From the NCBI RefSeq assembly GCF_026113935.1, contig NZ_JAPEUL010000009.1, positions 392,501 to 456,500 of the forward strand: a DNA stretch of 64,000 bases, read 5' to 3'. The first letter of the stretch is position 1; every line of letters begins with the position of its first letter. The position numbers were made by a program, and so were the translations under genes. The notes below the pieces were generated by a model that saw nothing but the letters and a program-made list of their open reading frames with translations, searched no databases and had not been told where the DNA came from. This DNA comes from Marinomonas rhodophyticola (lineage in GTDB: Bacteria; Pseudomonadota; Gammaproteobacteria; Pseudomonadales; Marinomonadaceae). Of this stretch, positions 48,625 through 56,897 are shown piece after piece.

Positions 48625-49794
48625 ATGTCTTCTTATTATGTCAATAAACTCTTACCCGAACTTTATCGCTGCGTGGATCATCCTACGCAATGGGTCAAGG
48701 TGTTAGATCAATTGCGTGATGACCTGGATGTCAGCAGTGTCGTTGTGCAAGTGTTTGATCGGTCTAATACTGGAGATTTGGTACAAAACTGGGTAATGAG
48801 GGATTCATTTTCGTTAGCGAATGCAGCGTTACATGATAAATGGGTGAACAATGCGGATAACCCTCGAATGTACATCGAGACAACGGATAGTTTAACGATT
48901 ATTAGGGACGAGGAGATTTTTTCTTTGCCGTCACCGACGATTGAGCGTTTTTATGAAAGCTTGAAGCAAGCACGTTTAGGTCATGCCATATCTCTTGAAA
49001 TAAAATCCCCTAATAACCAATATATTGCGCTTATTGCCCACCGTAAATATGGTGACAAACGAGGCTTTAGCCGATTTTTTGATGAGTGTTTTCAGCACTT
49101 AGCGCCACATATTCAGCAAAGTGTTGCGTTGAGTGAGAAGTTTAATCGATTATCTTTGCAAAATGCTCATATTAACCAAGTGGCGAATCACATCAATCTA
49201 GGCATGATGCTACTTACCCCCAATGGTAGAGTGTATTGGAGTAACCAATGTGCAAAGGAATTGCTTCAGCGTTCTGAGCATATTCGATTAATCAATGGGC
49301 AGCTGACCTTTATGCATTCTACTGACCAACAAGTGTTTAATACTCTATTTGCTAAAGCATCCTTTCAAGAAGACCCCCCTCAGCGATTAATCGCAACGGT
49401 TGGGCAATACCGCTTAAATCCACTGCAATTACTAGTGACGAACGTGAATGTTCGCCCTAATGGCAGGGACTTACCATTAGAAACAGTTATCGGAGTATTT
49501 TTGTCTGAGAGTCATCAAGATTTTGCCCCATTAGAGGGGGAAATTGGTCCGCTGTATGGTTTGACGCCAGCGGAGTCTCGTTTAGCTATTGCGCTTGCGA
49601 ATGGTTTGTCTTTAGAGGAGTACTCCCTAGAAAAAGGTGTGTCTATCGGCACTGTACGCATTCAATTGAAAAGTATTTTTTCAAAGATGGACATCACGCG
49701 CCAACAAGAGCTTGTTAGAGTATTATGGGCATCCATTTCTGCTCGTACGTGCCTGGCTAAGACTGCGTTATCTATTAACTCATCCCCAAGTTAG
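48625..49794 (+). CDS. LuxR-type helix-turn-helix regulator
   Basis: A 389-residue regulator. An N-terminal sensor-like region of about 310 residues includes a PAS-like segment (N-L-G-M-M-L-L-T-P-N-G-R-V-Y-W) near residue 190. The C-terminal LuxR helix-turn-helix reads L-T-P-A-E-S-R-L-A-I-A-L-A-N-G, with V-S-I-G-T-V-R-I-Q-L-K-S-I as recognition helix. The AGGGGG site precedes ATG. Neighbours on both sides carry the shared palindrome, so it probably activates the outer membrane protein and hydrolase in response to a compound they handle. Confidence 0.88.
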   Translation: MSSYYVNKLLPELYRCVDHPTQWVKVLDQLRDDLDVSSVVVQVFDRSNTGDLVQNWVMRDSFSLANAALHDKWVNNADNPRMYIETTDSLTIIRDEEIFSLPSPTIERFYESLKQARLGHAISLEIKSPNNQYIALIAHRKYGDKRGFSRFFDECFQHLAPHIQQSVALSEKFNRLSLQNAHINQVANHINLGMMLLTPNGRVYWSNQCAKELLQRSEHIRLINGQLTFMHSTDQQVFNTLFAKASFQEDPPQRLIATVGQYRLNPLQLLVTNVNVRPNGRDLPLETVIGVFLSESHQDFAPLEGEIGPLYGLTPAESRLAIALANGLSLEEYSLEKGVSIGTVRIQLKSIFSKMDITRQQELVRVLWASISARTCLAKTALSINSSPS

Positions 49795-49804
49795 TTATGT
49801 TTTG

Positions 49805-49820
49805 TATCCTATTTGGGATA
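49805..49820. promoter_or_regulatory. 16-bp palindrome upstream of the serine hydrolase
   Basis: TATCCTATTTGGGATA differs from the site at 48323 by one base. It lies 124 bases before the hydrolase ATG, directly after the LuxR-type gene. Confidence 0.7.
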
Positions 49821-49943
49821 TGACTTCGTCTAATGTCGAGTCTCATTATCTGGATCATGTAGACACTTTTTAACCTATTAAAGCCGTTTTAAGGTGTTGT
49901 CATATATTGTTCAGAATATTTAAAAGACATTAGAGGAAATATA

Positions 49944-51197
49944 ATGACTAAAATAAAAACATTCCGTCGACTAATGAATACCGGTTTATTATCACTTGCT
50001 GTTTTGCCCGTTATTGTTCATGCCGGCTCGGTTGTTGATCCGCTGGTGGCGGCGGTGGGGCCAGAATCGCATGTACCTATTGCGATACAAAATTTACGTT
50101 GGGCGATGTTAGATGGCGGTGTGAATACTTTAACATTTCGCTCGATGGATCAATTGTTTACCACTCGCCATGTTGCCCGTTCAGGTGCCATTTCGCCTTT
50201 AATGCGTGACGATCATCTGCTTGATTTTTCTTATCAATTTGAAGGTGTAAGTTATCAACCTGAGCAATTTCTTGATCGTACTTTCACTAACGGCTTGCTG
50301 ATTATGAAAGATGATAAGATTGTTTATGAGAATTATCGTAATAATACCAATCAAGATACACGTTTTATGGCGTGGTCTATGACGAAATCGTTGGTGTCGA
50401 TTTTGGTTGGGATTGCTCTTGAAGAAGGTCGTATTAAATCATTAGATGAAGACATTACTCTCTATCTTCCAGAACTATCAAAAGGCGCCTATAAAGGCGT
50501 GACGATTCGTCAAGTGTTGTCTATGAGTTCTGGCGTAAAATATGAAGAGCGTTATGACTTTGCCAACCCTGGTATTGCGGCTCGTAATCATATTTTAGCC
50601 TTAGTAAAAAACGTGGCGCGTTTTGTTGAGCCTGCAAAAACCATAGAGCGTTTGCATGAACCAGGCACCGTACAGGAATATAAAACCATTGATACGGCGG
50701 TATTAGGCTTGTTATTGGAGCGAGTTAGCGGCGGTAGTAATGTGTCTGCTTATATGGCGCAACATTTATGGGAACCATTAGGAGCACAAGCAGATGGTTT
50801 CTTTATTATGGATGGTGAGCCTGGAGTGGGTCGCGAATTTACTGGTGCAGGCTACAGCGCCACTATGCGAGATTTTGCTCGAGTGGGTTCAATGATGCTG
50901 AATAATGGTCGCATTAATGGTAAGCAAATTATCTCACCTGAGTGGGTGAAAATGTCGACAGAGCCATTTATGAAAGAAGATCCTAAGCTTGGCGGCTACG
51001 GATACCAATGGTGGACTCGACCAAATACCACGGCCTATTCAGCAATAGGATTGCAAGGACAGTATATCTATGTCGACCCTGATACTCGCACTGTGATTGT
51101 TAAGTTAAGTTATTTTCCACAAGCGGAAATGGACATAGCGGAGCAAGAAACCATGGCGTTTTTCAGTGCAGCCTCTGCTTGGAATCCTAAAAAATAA
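49944..51197 (+). CDS. serine hydrolase of the class C beta-lactamase family (nylon-oligomer hydrolase-like)
   Basis: A 417-residue exported hydrolase. A signal peptide ends V-H-A near residue 28. The catalytic tetrad motif S-M-T-K-S (S-x-x-K) near residue 148, the tyrosine motif E-Y-K-T (about 248) and the late G-L-Q-G-Q-Y loop match the 6-aminohexanoate-dimer hydrolase/EstB branch. These act on esters, amides or cyclic amides rather than beta-lactams. It follows the LuxR-type gene and carries its palindrome, with the MetA-family outer membrane protein as the likely entry route for substrate. The natural substrate is unknown. Confidence 0.88.
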   Translation: MTKIKTFRRLMNTGLLSLAVLPVIVHAGSVVDPLVAAVGPESHVPIAIQNLRWAMLDGGVNTLTFRSMDQLFTTRHVARSGAISPLMRDDHLLDFSYQFEGVSYQPEQFLDRTFTNGLLIMKDDKIVYENYRNNTNQDTRFMAWSMTKSLVSILVGIALEEGRIKSLDEDITLYLPELSKGAYKGVTIRQVLSMSSGVKYEERYDFANPGIAARNHILALVKNVARFVEPAKTIERLHEPGTVQEYKTIDTAVLGLLLERVSGGSNVSAYMAQHLWEPLGAQADGFFIMDGEPGVGREFTGAGYSATMRDFARVGSMMLNNGRINGKQIISPEWVKMSTEPFMKEDPKLGGYGYQWWTRPNTTAYSAIGLQGQYIYVDPDTRTVIVKLSYFPQAEMDIAEQETMAFFSAASAWNPKK

Positions 51198-51234
51198 TAT
51201 CAGTGCGCTCTAAATAGGATTTTTGGCATAAAAA

Positions 51235-51270
51235 GAACGCGGATAGGAGTGACCTAATCCGCGTTTTTTG
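51235..51270 (+). terminator. bidirectional terminator between hydrolase and yhhQ
   Basis: AACGCGGAT-AGG and CCT-AATCCGCGTT pair around 51236-51264, followed by T residues on the plus strand and preceded by A residues. It serves both convergent genes. Confidence 0.85.
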
Positions 51271-51287
51271 CTTTTTGGGCCGTGCTT

Positions 51288-51965
51288 TTAAGCGCGAGCT
51301 TCTTTATTTAATCGCGTTGTGGTGTGCTGAATGTGTGTGATTTTTTTAATCAGATAATTCAACAATACGCCGTACAAGGGGATAAATAACCCTAAGCTGA
51401 TAATGATTTTAAAGCCGAAATCTGCCAGTGCTATGGCTTGCCAATGTTGCGCCATAAAAGGATCAGGGCTTTGATAGAAGGCAATGCCAAAGAAAGCCAA
51501 GGTGTCTAAGCCATTACCGAATAGAGTGGAAGCTGCTGGTGCAACCCACCATTGTTTGAGTTGGCGGAGTCGATTGAACACCTGAATATCCAGTGCTTGA
51601 CCTAGTAAATACGCCATCAGACTGGCAATCGCAATGCGTCCAACAAAAGTGTTGTATGTTCCTAATGCCGCAAAACCTTGAAACTCGCCTTGAGCAAATA
51701 AAACGGATAAAACATAAGACACAATCAGAGATGGAATCATCACCAAGAAAATGATTTTACGTGCTAAAGGTGCGCCAAAAATACGCACAGTCAGGTCGGT
51801 GGCTAAAAAGATAAAAGGGAAGGTAAAGGCGCCCCAAGTGGTATGAAACCCTAAAATGGTGAAGGGAATTTGGACCAAATAATTGCTAGAGGCAATGATC
51901 AGTAAGTGAAATAGAGCAAGATAGCATAATGCTTTATCTTGCTGTGCAGGCGTAAACGTATTCAT
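51288..51965 (-). CDS. yhhQ: queuosine precursor transporter YhhQ
   Basis: A 225-residue membrane protein of the VUT family with six hydrophobic segments. Motifs D-L-T-V-R-I-F-G, Y-N-T-F-V-G-R-I-A-I-A-S and G-N-G-L-D-T-L-A-F-F match the preQ0/preQ1 importers that feed queuosine modification of tRNA. The start at 51965 follows AAAAAGG, which is part of a preQ1-I riboswitch. Riboswitch and family support each other, so the function is well founded. Confidence 0.93.
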   Translation of the reverse strand: MNTFTPAQQDKALCYLALFHLLIIASSNYLVQIPFTILGFHTTWGAFTFPFIFLATDLTVRIFGAPLARKIIFLVMIPSLIVSYVLSVLFAQGEFQGFAALGTYNTFVGRIAIASLMAYLLGQALDIQVFNRLRQLKQWWVAPAASTLFGNGLDTLAFFGIAFYQSPDPFMAQHWQAIALADFGFKIIISLGLFIPLYGVLLNYLIKKITHIQHTTTRLNKEARA

Positions 51966-51970
51966 ATTGT

Positions 51971-52006
51971 GACCTTTTTCGTTTGATTGGGGTGAGGGAA
52001 CCCAAA
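51971..52006 (-). promoter_or_regulatory. preQ1-I riboswitch
   Basis: On the minus strand TTGGG (52005-52001) pairs with CCCAA. The loop holds TTCCCTC, and an A-rich tail A-A-A-C-G-A-A-A-A-A-G-G follows. This is the small H-type pseudoknot layout of the preQ1-I class and closely resembles the Thermoanaerobacter form. The final AAGG is the ribosome site of yhhQ, so ligand binding should block translation. Not seen in this form by a covariance search, which I could not run. Confidence 0.85.
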
Positions 52007-52176
52007 TTAAAAAGCTCGGATTGGTAAAACGAACTTTTGGCTTTTTGATAATGCCGCATTTGACCTTGTGGTCAAATGCGGAGCGCGATTATACATGAAA
52101 ACTTTGGTTAAAAAAGCGTCAATGGTGAAAAAAAGTGGTGCAGTGTACCAGAAACGCACATTGATATTTGACCTTG

Positions 52177-52683
52177 TTATTTGCTGAAAGACTTTACAGA
52201 GATCGAATAACCAACACGTGAAATCCAATTGTGGTAGAGCCAGCCGAAGACAATAATTAACAAACAACCTGATAGCACGGGGGTAAAGAGAAATCCCCAA
52301 GACACATTAAGCGACGCTATTAGGATAGGATTCGCGCCAGCTGGTGGATGCAGGGTATTTGTTAGCATCATCAAAGAAACACCTACGCCAACACTGACGG
52401 CCATACTGAGCGGTGTCACCTCCCAAAAATGCAAGGTTAGTAAACCAATGAGGCTGGTTAGTAAGTGACCACCAAGGATATTTTTTGGCTGTGCCAAAGG
52501 GCTTTTAGGCAAAGCAAATAAAATCACCATAGTCGCGCCAAAAGGCGCCATGATACCAAGATAGGCTGGAGCAATCTTTTCACCCTGAGCAAGCATGAAG
52601 ATACACAAAGCAGCACCAACACCTGCGAGACTAATAATGAAAAAACGGGATTGATGAAAAGAGCGACATAAACGCAATAACAT
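52177..52683 (-). CDS. HPP family membrane protein
   Basis: A 168-residue inner membrane protein with four to five hydrophobic segments and the family's conserved H-P-P-A-G-A-N-P near residue 110 and M-A-P-F-G-A-T near 45. HPP proteins have been linked to nitrite transport in chloroplasts, but bacterial roles are unclear. The start at 52683 is internal to the divergent operator region and avoids an overlap with the TetR gene. It is divergent from the TetR gene across a shared operator. Confidence 0.87.
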   Translation of the reverse strand: MLLRLCRSFHQSRFFIISLAGVGAALCIFMLAQGEKIAPAYLGIMAPFGATMVILFALPKSPLAQPKNILGGHLLTSLIGLLTLHFWEVTPLSMAVSVGVGVSLMMLTNTLHPPAGANPILIASLNVSWGFLFTPVLSGCLLIIVFGWLYHNWISRVGYSISVKSFSK

Positions 52684-52710
52684 AATAAGAGTCCTTGAAA
52701 TAATATGAGT

Positions 52711-52746
52711 AGACCGACTTGTCTCCATAATGGTAGACAGATCGGT
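52711..52746. promoter_or_regulatory. TetR-type operator between HPP and TetR genes
   Basis: AGACCGACTTGTCT (52711-52724) faces AGACAGATCGGT (52735-52746), an inverted repeat with a 10-base spacer. It overlaps the divergent promoters, so the TetR protein probably represses both genes. Confidence 0.8.
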
Positions 52747-52785
52747 TTACTTATGTCAATATTCTTTTATCACAGGGGGAGTAAG

Positions 52786-53346
52786 ATGACTAAGCCAGAT
52801 TCATTGATACACGCCGCGTTTAAGCTTTTTTATGAACATGGCATTCATGCTGTTGGTATAAATCGCATTCTGCAAGAAACTGGAGTGGCGAAGAAAACCC
52901 TATATCATCACTTTGCGAGCAAAGACGCCTTACTTGAAGCGGTATTAATGTATCGAGATCAGGTTTTTATGGATTGGCTCACCTCAAGAATGATGGCCGC
53001 TGGAGAGGGAAAAATGGCAGTGTTAGCGCTATTTGATGCGCTTGATGACTGGTTTCATGACAGGGTTGAGGTGTTATTACCTTTTAAAGGCTGTTTTTTC
53101 ATGAAAGCGAATGGCGAGTTTTCAGATCATATGGTGAATGGCTTATGTCAGCGCCATAAACACAATATAACCGCGTTTATACAGGCAAACCTTGTTGGTC
53201 ATAGCGCTCAGCTGTCATCGGCTGAGTTAGCACAGAGCATCAGTGTCTTAAAGGAAGGGGCTATTTCTCAAGCTTATGTTGCGGGCGACTTAGACGCCGC
53301 CAAAAGAGCAAAAGCCATGGCTGTTGCTCTTTTAAGCGAAAAGTGA
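52786..53346 (+). CDS. TetR family transcriptional regulator
   Basis: A 186-residue repressor. The N-terminal helix-turn-helix (A-A-F-K-L-F-Y-E-H-G-I-H-A-V-G-I-N-R-I and A-K-K-T-L-Y-H-H-F-A-S-K) is typical. The ligand domain follows. GGGGAG lies eight bases before ATG 52786. It is divergent from the HPP gene, with an inverted repeat in the gap. The ligand is unknown. Confidence 0.9.
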   Translation: MTKPDSLIHAAFKLFYEHGIHAVGINRILQETGVAKKTLYHHFASKDALLEAVLMYRDQVFMDWLTSRMMAAGEGKMAVLALFDALDDWFHDRVEVLLPFKGCFFMKANGEFSDHMVNGLCQRHKHNITAFIQANLVGHSAQLSSAELAQSISVLKEGAISQAYVAGDLDAAKRAKAMAVALLSEK

Positions 53347-53372
53347 AAACTGTATCTTAAATGCGCTGAGAT

Positions 53373-54230
53373 TTAATCGTCATCATTGCTGCTGTTAATA
53401 CGCGCCAATCGATCTTGTTCTTCTTCAAAAGCGTCTTTAATTTCTTGTAATACAGAGTCAACATCGGCGGCCTCAGTAGGCTCTTCGAACTCGCCAGTAA
53501 GTTCTGTATCAGGCGTTAGCTTGCCAGCTTCGAACAATGCCCAAATTTCTTTGGCGTATTTTGTTTCCAGCAAGTCAGGTGCGTATATGCCGTAATAATT
53601 TCGCATATTGTTAACGTCACGCTCTAACATCCACTCGGCATTGTTATTGGCGGCTGCATCAATGGCTTGAGGAAGGTCGATAATAACAGGGCCATGGGAA
53701 TCGACAAGCACATTGAACTCTGACAAATCTCCGTGTACTAAGCCCGCACATAGCATACGTACGATATCGCGAATAATGGTGTCATGGTCTCGCCTAGCTT
53801 GTTCTTCTGTCAGTACGACATCATTGAGGCGCGGCGCTACTTCACCGCTGTCATCGGTTACAAGCTCCATTAATAATACGCCGTCAAAACAGCCATAAGG
53901 CACGGGTACGCGAACCCCCGCATCAGCCAAACGAAACAAGGCATCGACTTCAGCACTTTGCCAAAGACTTTCTTGCTCGTCGCGGCCAAACTTAGAGCCT
54001 TTTTCCATTGCACGAGAGCGGCGGCTATTGCGAACCTTTCTGCCTTCTCTATATTGCACCGCTTGTTTGAAGCTGCGTTTACTCGCTTCTTTATAGACTT
54101 TCGCGCAACGGATCTCTGATCCACAGCGAACGACGTAGACGGTGGCTTCTTTTCCGCTCATTAATTGTCGAAGAACTTCGTCTACTAAACCATCTTCGAT
54201 GAGGGGTTGTATTCTTTTTGGGATTTTCAT
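53373..54230 (-). CDS. RIO1-like serine protein kinase (PA4780 type)
   Basis: A 285-residue kinase. The glycine-rich region is replaced by S-G-K-E-A-T-V-Y-V-V with the ATP lysine in C-A-K-V-Y-K near residue 47. The catalytic loop is V-H-G-D-L-S-E-F-N-V-L near 170, and the metal aspartate is in I-I-D-L-P-Q-A-I near 187. Bacterial RIO kinases of this group have an acidic C-terminal tail, present here. The start M-K-I-P-K at 54230 is better than a longer upstream reading because the added part is unlike the family. Confidence 0.9.
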   Translation of the reverse strand: MKIPKRIQPLIEDGLVDEVLRQLMSGKEATVYVVRCGSEIRCAKVYKEASKRSFKQAVQYREGRKVRNSRRSRAMEKGSKFGRDEQESLWQSAEVDALFRLADAGVRVPVPYGCFDGVLLMELVTDDSGEVAPRLNDVVLTEEQARRDHDTIIRDIVRMLCAGLVHGDLSEFNVLVDSHGPVIIDLPQAIDAAANNNAEWMLERDVNNMRNYYGIYAPDLLETKYAKEIWALFEAGKLTPDTELTGEFEEPTEAADVDSVLQEIKDAFEEEQDRLARINSSNDDD

Positions 54231-54361
54231 GCGGCTCGTTATACAGTGATTTGATGATAAATGAAACAACCAGAGAATGACTGTGGTGCTTGCCAATACT
54301 CAGTTAAAAATAGCCCTATCACAGACATAGTGACAGTTTTTCCACTCTAAAGTGAACCAGG

Positions 54362-55267
54362 TTATTCGTCAGAATCGCGTTTTTTATATTCATTCCTCAC
54401 CAAATACTCAATCATTTCATTGATTTTCATGTTTTTTTCTTCAGCTAAGGCATTGAGCTTTTGTTTGGTATTAAGCGTCATGCTGATGCTGTAGGGTTTT
54501 TGCCACTCGATTTTTCACGGAATTTTTTCTGACTCCATGCCTTCTTCATTTTATCAATGACGAGTGCTTTACGGTCTACGTTATCAGATAAATCGATAGT
54601 AGCAATAACCGCGGCTTTTTTCTGTATTAGAGGTGGGAATCCAGGCTTGTTCTAAAGGTCTTTGAGTGATGTTTTGTAGGTAGGACCATGCCCAAGCCCA
54701 TTGAGTTGGATTGTTGTCTTCAAGCCACTGAATGATGGTTTCGTTGAAACGAATATCCTGCCATTTGGCTTTTAAGTCTTCGAGTAAATCTTGCTGTTGC
54801 TGGGCATCCGCTTCGCCATCGTAAAAGGCATTTAAAATATCGACTAGTCTGTCCGAGACGTTATCTCTTTCTGTTGAAAAGGCTTTCTCTGACAGTAATA
54901 AATATGTGTTTTTTTGAATCGCTCCCTGCTCTTGGTTGGCCTCTCTCTTTTTTGTGTAGCTTTTTAAGTAACACCAAATCCAATTGCATAATCGTTCGTC
55001 TTTTTTATCAATCCAACGAAAGTAACTTGAGGGAAGTTGGGTTGCTCTGAAGGCGGAGCGCATTTGCGTGGCGAAATTTTTAGGCGCTCGATTTCTTTGT
55101 ACTAAATTGTCTAGCTCTTCATTGAGCTTTTTGACGCGTTCGGCATGTGTATTCCCCCGTAAGTTTTTCAGCGAGGCACTTCGAATATTACTTAGTAAAT
55201 AATCAGTGTAAAAAGCGCATTCTCTTTCCGATCTTGCTTCCAGAAATTCAGTATCGCCTTTAATCAT
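54362..55267 (-). pseudogene. unknown protein with RHH-like C-terminus, two frameshifts
   Basis: About 301 residues after two repairs. The N-terminal 225 residues are charged, helical and tryptophan-rich (W-I-D-K-K-D-E-R-L-C-N-W-I-W-C-Y). Dropping base 54636, after GAGGTG, joins A-W-I-P-P-L-I-Q-K-K-A-A-V. A missing base at GAGTGG (54503-54508, minus strand) joins K-S-S-G-Q-K-P-Y-S-I-S-M-T-L-N. The end then reads L-N-A-L-A-E-E-K-N-M-K-I-N-E-M-I-E-Y-L, a ribbon-helix-helix-like segment. A DNA-binding role is plausible. Runs of A5-A6 nearby are competing sites. I know no family for the N-terminus. Confidence 0.65.
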
Positions 55268-55670
55268 ATTTATTCATTCCTTTTTTGTTATTAGAGCATT
55301 CGAATATATTGATTATTACTGTGTAGTATGTTTCGTAAATAGTACGTGGATTTGTGTAACCTTACAATAATTTTACAGTTGATTTGTTTATTTTTTATTC
55401 ATCTTCTAACGGCTGGATGTTAATGGGATGGACAAAAAAGTGTTGAGCAAAGAGGATGCATAGAAAGGGATAGGGATCAGCTTTGGTAGGACGAGGTAGA
55501 GCAAAGGAAGCTTGGTGATATGGCGAAATGAAAGTCGGTTGTGACGTGTGATGAGCGTGAAATCAGTGAAGTTGGGGGTGGATCGGCGCACAAAGCGCGA
55601 GATGATTGAGTCAAATTCGAAATAACATGGGTGATATGCCTTTGCTTACGACAATATAGAATGGTTTTTG
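55268..55670. other. 403-bp gap without a gene
   Basis: No open frame has a ribosome site or coding character. The plus strand is purine-rich from 55430 to 55610 (for example GGTAGGACGAGGTAGAGC). There is no terminator or clear repeat. It may be decayed sequence. Confidence 0.5.
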
Positions 55671-56741
55671 TTAGTCATTTGCACGGATGATATTTCGACC
55701 TGCTTGTTTGGCCGCATAGAGGCGTTTATCGGCGATTTTGAAGACATCGTGATTGGAATGGGCCTCATTTGAATAGGCAATACCAATGCTGACGGTAATA
55801 CCGGTTATGTCATCAATAATAAGGTGGCTTACTCCCGCTCTTACATTTTCGGCCAAGGTCATGACTTGCTGAGGGGTTCGGTTTAATGTCAAAACAAGGA
55901 ATTCCTCACCCCCCCACCGGCCTAGTAAATCATTAGGATGAATGACGCGACTCAGCTTGGCGGCGATGTGACTAAGTACTTTGTCACCAATTACGTGGCC
56001 GTAGGTGTCATTGACTTGCTTAAAATAGTCGATGTCGATGATCAGTATGGCGTAGTTTTGTTTCTGCTCCTCAGTGTCTAAACGTAGCTCAGAGAATACC
56101 TTCTCGAGTCCTCTACGGTTGAGAATACGTGTGAGCAAGTCTACATAAGCGTAGTTTTCAAGCATATCGGCCCGAGCTGCGGCTTTGTCTGTTTTAATCC
56201 TCAGTCGAATGACAGTCCATAACAGAAAAATGTAGATAAGGTGAGCTATGGCGATATTAAGTACGACTCCCAGAGTGTCACTAAACGACTGTTGTTGTAT
56301 GAGAACCGCAAAATGACCAATGATAGTGACAGTAAAGACGATGATGGTAGTCGGTGCGGCCTTTTTAACTTCTAGAAAAAGGTAGGCAATGACATAGTTT
56401 AGTCCTAACCATTGGGCTGCATTTGAGAACTGGCCATTTGGGGCGGCATGGTGCCACATACTCGAGCTGGTTAAGTATCCTGCCACGATAAAATACGTCA
56501 TGAAATGCAGGCATTGATGGTTAAGTTTGGTGATGATGCTCAATGCATACATAAGAGCAAATGCGATAAGACAAATGGGATATGCTCGTGCATCAAACGA
56601 TGAAATGAGTCCACTTGACACATCAATTGCCCAAATTGTACTAAAACCAACCATAGCAATGATAAGTAAGTGACGGAATAACCTAGGCGATACTGAGGAT
56701 GCGTTTAAATGCTTGTTGTGGTTATCGTACAAAGACTGCAT
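55671..56741 (-). CDS. membrane-bound GGDEF diguanylate cyclase
   Basis: A 356-residue protein with six or seven membrane segments in residues 20-185 and a GGDEF domain with R-W-G-G-E-E-F near 270, so it should synthesise c-di-GMP. D-I-D-Y-F-K-Q-V-N-D and Y-G-H-V-I-G-D form the metal and substrate site. The domain lacks an R-x-x-D site at the usual place. Its sensor region differs from that of the cyclase at 4624. Stand-alone; weak ribosome site. Confidence 0.88.
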   Translation of the reverse strand: MQSLYDNHNKHLNASSVSPRLFRHLLIIAMVGFSTIWAIDVSSGLISSFDARAYPICLIAFALMYALSIITKLNHQCLHFMTYFIVAGYLTSSSMWHHAAPNGQFSNAAQWLGLNYVIAYLFLEVKKAAPTTIIVFTVTIIGHFAVLIQQQSFSDTLGVVLNIAIAHLIYIFLLWTVIRLRIKTDKAAARADMLENYAYVDLLTRILNRRGLEKVFSELRLDTEEQKQNYAILIIDIDYFKQVNDTYGHVIGDKVLSHIAAKLSRVIHPNDLLGRWGGEEFLVLTLNRTPQQVMTLAENVRAGVSHLIIDDITGITVSIGIAYSNEAHSNHDVFKIADKRLYAAKQAGRNIIRAND

Positions 56742-56897
56742 GGTTTGAGCGCCGAGAATAAAACATAGGGCTAGTATATAAGGCTTTTATCCAGTTGTGA
56801 GCAATTGGATCGGTAAAGTAAGATTATCTAGTATAAAGAGATGAAAGCCGCCGGTGAAACCCCTGAGGCTTTTTTGTGTTAGAACCAAGAAAATTGA

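Noticed and set aside
55406-55591. Minus-strand frame of about 60 codons in the 55.3-55.7 kb gap
   Set aside because: It has no ribosome site, coding bias or recognisable sequence.
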